A stretch of 63,822 bases of DNA from Ignavibacteria bacterium (GTDB taxonomy: Bacteria; Bacteroidota; Ignavibacteria; Kapaibacteriales; UBA4661), in NCBI GenBank assembly GCA_947459425.1, contig CANHDJ010000017.1:1-63822 (forward strand), given 5' to 3'. Position numbers and translations under genes: made by a program. Below are positions 35,375 to 42,483 of this stretch, one piece after another. The stretch's first letter is position 1. Every line of letters starts with the position of its first letter. The notes beneath the pieces were generated by a model, which worked only from the letters and a program-made list of their open reading frames with translations, did no database searches and was not told the origin of the DNA.

Positions 35375-37366
35375 ATGAACACTTTTAGCTTCGCTCATTA
35401 CAGTCGTGTTGCGTATTATCGCCTCTGGAAGCCTCGTGTATGGCGTTTATTTGTACAAAACCGCGTTACGAATATCCCATTAGCTTCATTCTCCACCAGC
35501 AAACCCTTATTTTTCAACGCAGAAGTCCATGCGGCATTAGCGCAAGCTATAAGCAACGCCCTTTCGCCCGAAGATATTTATATTCAAGCAGATAACGCAG
35601 TTAATCATCGTTTTGCTTTTTTTACCGAAATGCTGCGGGATCACGGCGAAAGCATCAACTGGCAAAAAGATTATGCAAGCGCCCGTGATTACGCCAATGG
35701 AGAAGCGCTCAAACCCTCTCACGAACTGAATTTCATGCAATCTGAACACGGTAGCGACGTGAAATATGCGTGGGAACTCAGTCGTTGTCAATGGTTTACG
35801 TGGTTAGGGATGGCTCACCTACTGGATGTTCATAATAAGCGCTATGCACAAGCATTTGAACGAGATGTGCGGTCATGGATTGCCGAAAACCCGCTTGGAA
35901 TGGGCATCAACTGGACAATGCCGATGGAAGTGGCTATTCGCGCAAGTAATTGGATTTTAGCACATTCATTTTTTCATACCTCCTCTGCTCTTTCCGATGA
36001 GTTTTGGCAAGCGTTTACACGGTCTTTATGGCAACATGGTAAATTTTTATCGTACAACCTCGAATATGTTCGCAACAACGCTAACCACTTTATTTCCAAT
36101 GCAATGGGGCTGGTTATTATTGGAGCATTTTTTTATCATCGTCGCACAGGAAGGCGGTGGTTTCGGACAGGTAAGCGCTTTTTGGAGCGCGAGATACTAC
36201 GGCAATTCACCAAAGATGGCGTAAACTACGAGAAATCAACAGCATATCACCGATTTATCGTAGAAATGCTCACATTATCATCTCTTTGCGCAGAGCGCGT
36301 ACAATCCTCTTTTTCCAACAAGTTTTATGAACGACTTAGCGCAGCAACGGGTTACATGGCGGCGTATATGCGCACCGATGGTTCTGCCCCGATGGTGGGC
36401 GATACCGATAACGGGCGCGTTTTTCGATTTATCGCTTCGGAGGATTTCAATAATCACTTGTCAATTATGCTGTTAAGTGCTGTTCATTGCAAGAAACCAC
36501 AGTATGTTTCGGGATTTGCACCTACGGGGCAAATTTTCACATTAGAAAATACCGCCTTAAACGAGCAATTTGAACAACATAACTCAAACATTTCAACCGA
36601 TAAAATAATCGCCAGAACACCGACCTTTACCCCAGAAATGCACTTTGTTCAAAGCGGTTATATTATTCATAAAACAGAGGATACACACCTTTTTATTGAT
36701 GCTGGCAATTACGGGATGAATGGTTGGGGCGGACACGGACACAATGACTGCCTGTCGTTTGAATTTTGGCTGCGGGGGCAAACTATTTTCACCGATAGCG
36801 GAACAGGAGCGTACACCAGCAATAAAGCGCTCCGCAACGAACTTCGCTCAACAAAAGCGCATAATACCGTCATGGTCGGCAGGAAAGAACAGGTAGAATG
36901 GCTTGAAAGCAGCCTCTGGCGCATCAAACATGATGATTTAGACCCAAGCGTTCTGGAACTCCGCAGTGGAAAACAAGGCACAGCGCATACATTTTACCTC
37001 CTTGCCGAACATTCCGCTTACAAACAGCGCTTCGGCGTACAACATCGGCGGGGAATCCGTTTCAACGGCACGGGCGAGAGCGGCGAGTTGGTTGTAATTG
37101 ATGAACTTATTCCGTTTGAGCAAGCAATGATTGGTATTAGCGGAACGGCGTATTTTCACCTTCCGTCGGAAATCATACCGCATCAAACCGCAGAAAATAT
37201 AGTTACCTTGGAAGCAAACGAATTGACCCTCAGCGTTATAGCAAAAAGCCCGATAACAGTGGAGCGCTGCCGTATTTCACGATTTTACGGCGATGTGCGG
37301 GAAAGTTGGTGTTTGAGCGTAGAATGCAGTCTGGATGCGAGGTCTGAAGTACGAGTACGGTGGTGA
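35375..37366 (+). CDS. Heparinase II/III-family (alginate/uronate lyase-like) protein
   Basis: A 663-residue protein with the two-part layout of the family. An N-terminal alpha/alpha toroid (about 60-370) has KYAWELSRCQWFTWLGMAH, INWTMPMEVAIRASNWILAH and NNANHFISNAMGLVIIGAFF. A C-terminal beta sandwich has the HepII/III motif GGHGHNDCLSFEFWLRGQTIFTDSGTGAYTSN followed by LRSTKAHNTVMVG. No signal peptide is visible. That is typical of homologues found in surface-polysaccharide gene sets in which the role is exopolysaccharide processing. Here the neighbours are not glycan genes. ATG 35375 fits the family start. Confidence 0.85.
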   Translation: MNTFSFAHYSRVAYYRLWKPRVWRLFVQNRVTNIPLASFSTSKPLFFNAEVHAALAQAISNALSPEDIYIQADNAVNHRFAFFTEMLRDHGESINWQKDYASARDYANGEALKPSHELNFMQSEHGSDVKYAWELSRCQWFTWLGMAHLLDVHNKRYAQAFERDVRSWIAENPLGMGINWTMPMEVAIRASNWILAHSFFHTSSALSDEFWQAFTRSLWQHGKFLSYNLEYVRNNANHFISNAMGLVIIGAFFYHRRTGRRWFRTGKRFLEREILRQFTKDGVNYEKSTAYHRFIVEMLTLSSLCAERVQSSFSNKFYERLSAATGYMAAYMRTDGSAPMVGDTDNGRVFRFIASEDFNNHLSIMLLSAVHCKKPQYVSGFAPTGQIFTLENTALNEQFEQHNSNISTDKIIARTPTFTPEMHFVQSGYIIHKTEDTHLFIDAGNYGMNGWGGHGHNDCLSFEFWLRGQTIFTDSGTGAYTSNKALRNELRSTKAHNTVMVGRKEQVEWLESSLWRIKHDDLDPSVLELRSGKQGTAHTFYLLAEHSAYKQRFGVQHRRGIRFNGTGESGELVVIDELIPFEQAMIGISGTAYFHLPSEIIPHQTAENIVTLEANELTLSVIAKSPITVERCRISRFYGDVRESWCLSVECSLDARSEVRVRW

Positions 37367-37518
37367 ACACAGAAAATCTCTTCAAAATACACACTCTAAC
37401 GGAAAACTTTTGGCGAAATCAAGATGATTTTTACTATATTGCAACTTCTCTGCTTCAAACTAGTGATGAATACTTGAATCTGCACTCTTTTTTGCGGAAT
37501 AAAACAACTTCAAATACC

Positions 37519-38058
37519 ATGAACAACACACGTTTTACGCTTTTTACGGGAATGATTGTCGCCGCAGCGCTTTCGCGCATCTTGCCGCACCCGCCTAATT
37601 TCGCACCTATCAACGCCATCGCCCTTTTTGCCGGCGCGTATTTAGCTGATCGCAAACTCTTTGCCTTTGCCGTACCGCTTTGCGCCATGCTTTTGAGCGA
37701 CACGGTACTGGAAATGCTCACCGGATGGGGCTTCCATTCGGGAATGTGGGTTGTTTATGGCACAATGACTCTTATTACGGTGCTTGGGTTGCGATTTATC
37801 CAGAAACCTTCATTGCTCACCGTTGGCGCAACAACACTTGCGGCATCCGTCCTCTTTTTTGTCCTGACGAATTGTGCGGTCTGGGCTTCGAGCGGTATGT
37901 ATGCTCATACATTTGCGGGCTTGCAAACCTGCTTTGTGGCGGCATTGCCGTTTTTCCAGAACAGCCTACTCGGTGATATGTTCTACTCGACCGTACTCTT
38001 TGGCAGCGTTGCCCTTGCGGAGCGCTTTATTCCTGCATTGAAACCTATCAAAATCTAA
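37519..38058 (+). CDS. DUF6580-family integral membrane protein
   Basis: A 179-residue protein with about five transmembrane segments. MIVAAALSRILPHPPNFAPINAIALFAGAYLADRKLFAFAVPL is the hallmark opening of the family (often annotated DUF6580, ECF-transporter S-component-like). The end FFQNSLLGDMFYSTVLFGSVALAERFIP is also typical. S-component-like proteins bind vitamins or metals, but no ligand or energising module is adjacent. The frame is open back to 37360, overlapping the preceding gene, but ATG 37519 starts the conserved part. Confidence 0.8.
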   Translation: MNNTRFTLFTGMIVAAALSRILPHPPNFAPINAIALFAGAYLADRKLFAFAVPLCAMLLSDTVLEMLTGWGFHSGMWVVYGTMTLITVLGLRFIQKPSLLTVGATTLAASVLFFVLTNCAVWASSGMYAHTFAGLQTCFVAALPFFQNSLLGDMFYSTVLFGSVALAERFIPALKPIKI

Positions 38059-38181
38059 AGGCATACAAGGACGCTTGGCAGACCATCTTCCATGCTCTTT
38101 TTTTGCGTCCTAACGCATTTATTTTGAATTCTCTATGAAACAAACAATACCATTTTTATCACGATTGTGGAGTTAACCACT

Positions 38182-39195
38182 ATGGCAACACTCAGATTTG
38201 GTAGCCGTGAGTTTGAAAGCTCTCAGGCTGCGCTGATTCGAGATATTGACCTTTCCAACAGCGCACTCGCTACCCTTCCCATCGAAATTGGCTATTTGAC
38301 GAGCCTTCAAGGGTTGGATGCTAGCGATAACGCTCTTACGCATCTTCCGTCCGAACTCGGTCGGCTGACCGGGCTTCAAGAACTTCTCTTGGGTGGCAAC
38401 GAAATTGCAGCGCTTCCACCGGAGATTGCTCTTTTGACGGGCATTCAAGTTCTCGACCTTCATAGCAATAAACTTCGCCATTTGCCGAGTGAAATTGCTC
38501 TCTTGACGAATATTCAAGAACTTGATTTACATGACAACAAATTGCGTACCATTCCTAGCGAAATCGGATTTATGGTGCATTTACGCAAATTGGATTTGTC
38601 CTCGAACAATCTCCAAACACTGCCCTCCGAGATTGCTAATCTCCGCAGCTTGCGTCAAATCTCGCTTGCGAACAATCCCGACCTTGATTTCGGGGATGCG
38701 CTGATGAAACTCGCCAAATTGCCAAATCTCAGAACGCTCATTTTGGACGAAAATGGCTTCAATTTCCTTCCAAAAGAAATCGGGCAGTTTGTCAATCTTG
38801 ACGTGCTTTCGATTAAACGCAACAACATCAACGTTTTGCCAAGCGACATCGGTAATCTCACGCACCTCACAACACTGGATGTGAGCGAAAACAACCTGAT
38901 TGCTATTCCGAAAGAAATTGGCAACATGGCAAATCTTCATTATTTGCACCTGAGCCATAACAAAATCACGGGCTTGCCGGATGAAATCGGTCAACTCTTT
39001 TACTTGCAAGTTCTTAGCCTTAACTCCAATCGTTTGGAAGGCTTACCAACCGACGTTGGTCGTTTGAAAAATCTCCACTCGCTGGATATTTTGGATAACA
39101 AAATCCTCAAGAAGAACAAAGACGAGCGCCTTAAAATTAAGCGTTTGCTACCGAACACGAATATTTCGTGGCTCAGTATGCAAGATGATGAATAA
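38182..39195 (+). CDS. Leucine-rich-repeat protein
   Basis: A 337-residue protein made almost wholly of about 12 leucine-rich repeats of 23 residues, consensus LPxEIGxLTxLQxLDLxxNxL. This is the 'bacterial/SDS22-like' plant-type length seen in Leptospira, Bacteroidota and IpaH-type proteins. There is no signal peptide, membrane segment or effector domain, so it is presumably a cytoplasmic protein-protein scaffold. An in-frame GTG at 38167 is an alternative start. The gene ends at a strong terminator. The highly repetitive DNA could vary in repeat number between strains. Confidence 0.92.
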   Translation: MATLRFGSREFESSQAALIRDIDLSNSALATLPIEIGYLTSLQGLDASDNALTHLPSELGRLTGLQELLLGGNEIAALPPEIALLTGIQVLDLHSNKLRHLPSEIALLTNIQELDLHDNKLRTIPSEIGFMVHLRKLDLSSNNLQTLPSEIANLRSLRQISLANNPDLDFGDALMKLAKLPNLRTLILDENGFNFLPKEIGQFVNLDVLSIKRNNINVLPSDIGNLTHLTTLDVSENNLIAIPKEIGNMANLHYLHLSHNKITGLPDEIGQLFYLQVLSLNSNRLEGLPTDVGRLKNLHSLDILDNKILKKNKDERLKIKRLLPNTNISWLSMQDDE

Positions 39196-39211
39196 GACTT
39201 TTGAGCATCAG

Positions 39212-39254
39212 AAGAAAAAGGGCAAACGTTGCACAACGTCTGCCCTTTTTTCTT
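39212..39254 (+). terminator. Intrinsic terminator after the LRR gene
   Basis: AAGAAAAAGGGCA pairs with TGCCCTTTTTTCTT, with an inner ACGTT/AACGT stem near the loop, and a T-run follows. It isolates the LRR gene from the toxin-antitoxin-like pair downstream. Confidence 0.9.
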
Positions 39255-39325
39255 GTACACTTGATTTTATGCCGTTTTTGCCGTATTTTTACAGGACTTT
39301 TTTGAAACACATCTGAGGTACAACA

Positions 39326-39880
39326 ATGCTCCCCAACTACAACGAAGAAAAAGCAACGCAACTTGCGGTCTTGCTCCTTCAAGGATTACAAGGTCAAAGC
39401 GATAGGATTACCTTGCTCAAGTTAATGTATATCGCAGACAGAGAAGCACTCTCGCGCTGGGGTTTCCCCATTACTTGCGATATGGCTATTTCCATGAAAA
39501 ACGGCCCCGTTCTCAGCGCGACCTATGACCGCATCAAAAGCAATGACACCAACAATCGGTGGTCGCAATCTATTCAAAATACTGGCTCATTTGGTCTAAA
39601 AATTGCCGATAATGCCAATGCTTCACTGGACAACCTTTCACCCAAAGAGATAGAACTTGTTCAAGAAATTCTCGCCCAGTACGGAGAAAAAGAGCAATGG
39701 GAGTTAGTCGAGATGACACATGAGTTCCCGGAATGGCACAAGCCACAAGGTGCAGTTTTGCCTATACACTGGTCGGAGATTCTTGCGGCAAAAGGGATAG
39801 ACCAAACTCAAAGCAACGAAATTTTATGCGAAATCGAAGCATTTGCCGCACTTGACAATATTCTTGAGAGGTTTGCATGA
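39326..39880 (+). CDS. Panacea (SocA-like) domain protein, probable antitoxin
   Basis: A 184-residue protein of the Panacea/SocA family (DUF4065-like). It has the conserved N-terminal helix pair KATQLAVLLLQGLQGQSDRITLLKLMYIADREALSRWGFPIT and the central MKNGPVLSATYDRI (family norm GPVxxxVYxxh). The C-terminal half (LSPKEIELVQEILAQYGEKEQWELVEMTHEFPEWHKP) also fits. Panacea domains serve as promiscuous antitoxins that neutralise unrelated toxins encoded next to them. GAGG about 9 nt upstream supports the start. The next gene overlaps it by ATGA, so the two products are made together. Confidence 0.85.
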   Translation: MLPNYNEEKATQLAVLLLQGLQGQSDRITLLKLMYIADREALSRWGFPITCDMAISMKNGPVLSATYDRIKSNDTNNRWSQSIQNTGSFGLKIADNANASLDNLSPKEIELVQEILAQYGEKEQWELVEMTHEFPEWHKPQGAVLPIHWSEILAAKGIDQTQSNEILCEIEAFAALDNILERFA

Positions 39881-40263
39881 TGTACAGATTCGTCGGCATT
39901 GAAGGCGATACATTCATCGGCGGCGAGCCATCAATACCAATCCATCATCTCTATATCCTCTCCACAAACGAAGACCCTAGTGGTAATGTTCTTATCGTAA
40001 ACATCACGTCCGATTCTTCCGACACAACTGTCCGTCTCGACAAAGGCGACCACCCTTTCATCTATAAACAGTGCTATGTCGCTTACAAATATGCCCGAAT
40101 CCGACCACTTGCCAACATACAACGAGCAATAGAGGCAGGAAATATCCAAGTACACGACCCGCTTGATGCAGATATTCTCGAAAAAATTCAAAACGGTTTT
40201 TTGCACTCGCCCTTTGTTGCTGCAAATATCAAAGAATTTATGAAAAACTACCTTGCCGCATAA
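39877..40263 (+). CDS. Partner of the Panacea protein, candidate toxin
   Basis: A 128-residue protein translated from an ATGA overlap with the Panacea gene. The first ~80 residues look like a small beta barrel (GDTFIGGEPSIPIHHLYILSTNEDPSGNVLIVNITSDSSDTTVRLDKGDHPFIYKQCYVAYKYARI). It has the 'V-x-V-N-I-T ... G-D-H-P-F-I ... S/C-Y-V-x-Y' spacing found in PemK/MazF-like or SH3-like modules, then a short helical tail. Catalytic residues cannot be assigned. The toxin role is inferred from position; gene order (antitoxin then toxin) is the usual one. Confidence 0.65.
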   Translation: MMYRFVGIEGDTFIGGEPSIPIHHLYILSTNEDPSGNVLIVNITSDSSDTTVRLDKGDHPFIYKQCYVAYKYARIRPLANIQRAIEAGNIQVHDPLDADILEKIQNGFLHSPFVAANIKEFMKNYLAA

Positions 40264-40279
40264 ATCTCATCGGATATTT

Positions 40280-41869
40280 TCACCGCAACACCCGCACCTC
40301 CGCTCTACGATTGAGTCGCCGCCCATTTTCGGTAAAATTTTCCGCCACTGGGCGCAATTCGCCTAAGCCTTCCCAAAAAATTCGACTCCCATCAATGCCT
40401 TCCGCCTCTAAGCCGCGCCGTACCATCATTGCACGGCTCACCGACAGGCGAAAATTATGCTCCGATGTGCCTTCTTCGCTCGTATGCCCCACGACCATTA
40501 GCCGCACCGACGGGCGCTCACGCATGATTTGACGCGCCGACGACGCTATATCGCGCACCAAACGCGCTTCGTACTCCCGCAAACGCTCATCGTCGTAATC
40601 AAACAAAATCACCCCCAGCATATCCTCTGGCGCAAGTGTTGGCGCTTGAAAACGCAAATGGTTACAGAGCGATTCCACCGCTCCGGCTTGCGAACGGGCA
40701 TCCACCACGATACTATTCGTGCGCTCCATTCCGCCCCGCTCTGCGGCTCGTTCGGCAAAGATTTCGTACCGCACACCAAGCGGAAGCATTTCGTCAAATT
40801 GCGCATTGCGCGTCGGGATAAAGCGCTCCAATGCGCCATTTTCCAGATTCCGCACCAACACCGTCGCATTTGCCATAACGTTTCGCATATCGCTCACTAC
40901 GCCGGAAACGTGCAGCGAACGGCTTTCCAACGTGAGAAAAACGGGCTTATCGCGCACAATTTCGCGCTGCGCGGGCGCGGATGCGGAAGATTCTGCACTT
41001 GGAGACGGCTTTTGCGGCTGCGGCGGAACAATATCGAACGTCAGCGACGCGCCCAAACGCAGCGTGTTCATCGTCCAACGCACGGCAGGATTTGCTCCGG
41101 CGGGCGATTGCAGCATCGTCAAAAGATTAAAATGATAACTCAGTTCCGGTGTAATCCACGCCGTTTCGCCCAAAGGAAAATCGTAACTTACCGCGCCCAT
41201 AACCGCCAAATAGAACGGATTTTGCTGCACGAGCGAAGCCCCCGAAGCCGCCAATGACCGCGTTCGCAAGCCCGATTCGGGAAAACCGACATTATTTGGC
41301 GAAAGCAAACGCTCCACGCCCACAAATGTCCGATTGAGCGTCCATGCGGCTTCCAAGCCCAAATGCAGCCCCAAATTCAACCCCATTTCTTCCACAAGTG
41401 GCATCCAGACAAAGCGCGGCTCGAAGGCAATCATGCCCATTTGCATCGCTATATTGTACTCGCTCCGCATAATCACGGGCTGCCCGCTCACAAATGCCAC
41501 TCCCAGCGTATCCAGAAGCCGCGTCATACTGCCGCCCGTCAGCACATAGCCCAAGCGCAATTGCACCGCCGTCGAAGCCGAAAGCGGTTGCTGGAACAGC
41601 ACTCCGCCCGCAACACCGAATCCGCCCGCCGAGCGAAAGAGATTGGTCGAATCGCAAACGCACATCGAAAAGCCGGGAAACACGTTGAAATTTGCGTCGT
41701 AAAACGGCAGTACGAATGCGCCGTACACGCCAATGCGCGGGTACAACGGCTCTGGTTCTAGCTTTTTGCCTGAGAGTTGATTTTGAGCAAAACTTTTATG
41801 CAATAACAGCACAAATATGGCAAAGGCGATAAAACCTCGCACGGCAAGAATAGCAGCAGGGTAGATCAT
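40280..41869 (-). CDS. OmpA-family outer-membrane protein (last gene of surface operon)
   Basis: A 529-residue protein. Signal peptide to SFAQ; residues ~40-290 are a beta-barrel-like domain (RIGVYGAFVLPFYDANFNVFPGFS ... VSYDFPLGETAWITPELSYHFNLL). A short Ser/Pro/Ala linker and a beta-sandwich follow. The C-terminal OmpA domain (about 420-529) has VILFDYDDERLREYEARLV, LMVVGHTSEEGTSEHNFRLSVSRA and NRRAEVRVLR, which should bind peptidoglycan. Its start overlaps the stop of the preceding lipoprotein gene by ATGA, so they are translationally coupled. Confidence 0.88.
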   Translation of the reverse strand: MIYPAAILAVRGFIAFAIFVLLLHKSFAQNQLSGKKLEPEPLYPRIGVYGAFVLPFYDANFNVFPGFSMCVCDSTNLFRSAGGFGVAGGVLFQQPLSASTAVQLRLGYVLTGGSMTRLLDTLGVAFVSGQPVIMRSEYNIAMQMGMIAFEPRFVWMPLVEEMGLNLGLHLGLEAAWTLNRTFVGVERLLSPNNVGFPESGLRTRSLAASGASLVQQNPFYLAVMGAVSYDFPLGETAWITPELSYHFNLLTMLQSPAGANPAVRWTMNTLRLGASLTFDIVPPQPQKPSPSAESSASAPAQREIVRDKPVFLTLESRSLHVSGVVSDMRNVMANATVLVRNLENGALERFIPTRNAQFDEMLPLGVRYEIFAERAAERGGMERTNSIVVDARSQAGAVESLCNHLRFQAPTLAPEDMLGVILFDYDDERLREYEARLVRDIASSARQIMRERPSVRLMVVGHTSEEGTSEHNFRLSVSRAMMVRRGLEAEGIDGSRIFWEGLGELRPVAENFTENGRRLNRRAEVRVLR

Positions 41870-42345
41870 GGCTGGTAAATAAGTTGTTGAACATCAACAT
41901 ACGTTAAATCGGCAGAAAGATTGATACGGAACTCGCGGGTTTCGCCCAGACCCCGCACCGATACGGCGGCGGTATTCGGTGGGCTGGAGCCAAGATTATG
42001 CGCAAACAATGCCAAATACGTGTAACCACACTCCGCAATCTGCACCGTATCCAAACGCGACACATCCAAAAGGCGCACACGGTCTTGATTGATAATTTTT
42101 CGCGCTCCAAGATACAGAGAAATCGTATCGCCGTCGTCCGCACTGGCATCCCAAGCCCGCACCACGATTGCTCTGCTGCGCACAATCAGCGTTCCCGACA
42201 CTTGCGTCGGGCGACCATCAATCTGCGGCGGCACGGTTATCGCCTCTGGATAGCGCGTTTGGTCTTCTGCAAGCGGCGCACAGGCTGCAAGACAAGCAGC
42301 GAGACAGGCGGCAAGAAAACAAGAAACAAGGAGGAAATAGTTCAT
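41866..42345 (-). CDS. Small lipoprotein with triplicated lipobox-like repeat
   Basis: A 159-residue lipoprotein without recognised domain. The signal region reads SCFLAACLAACLAACAPLAE: LAAC occurs three times, and any of the three cysteines could be lipidated. The mature part is beta-rich (PPQIDGRPTQVSGTLIVRSRAIVVRAWDASADDGDTISLYLGARKII). GGAG about 9 nt upstream supports the start. It lies between two OmpA-domain genes and overlaps the second, so it is probably an accessory subunit of the same outer-membrane assembly. Confidence 0.75.
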   Translation of the reverse strand: MNYFLLVSCFLAACLAACLAACAPLAEDQTRYPEAITVPPQIDGRPTQVSGTLIVRSRAIVVRAWDASADDGDTISLYLGARKIINQDRVRLLDVSRLDTVQIAECGYTYLALFAHNLGSSPPNTAAVSVRGLGETREFRINLSADLTYVDVQQLIYQP

Positions 42346-42392
42346 TATTGCTCTCCAAATGTGAGTAAGATTTGATGAGAATGAGCAAGTTA

Positions 42393-42473
42393 GCGAGAGC
42401 CTCGCTCAAAGCAGCGAGACCCTCGCAAAAGCTCGTCCCCGCGAGGCTCTCGTTTCTTAACGAGGGCCTTGCT
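42393..42473. repeat. Paired REP hairpins, copy A (opposite arrangement)
   Basis: Unit 1 at 42393-42426 and unit 2 at 42438-42473 are imperfect hairpins of the same family that flanks the RAYT gene. Here each unit is flipped relative to copies B-D: the plus strand shows A/C mismatches in unit 1 and G/T pairs in unit 2. It fills the gap between the lipoprotein start and the end of the 779-residue OmpA gene. Confidence 0.85.
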
Positions 42474-42483
42474 TCGGAAAACA

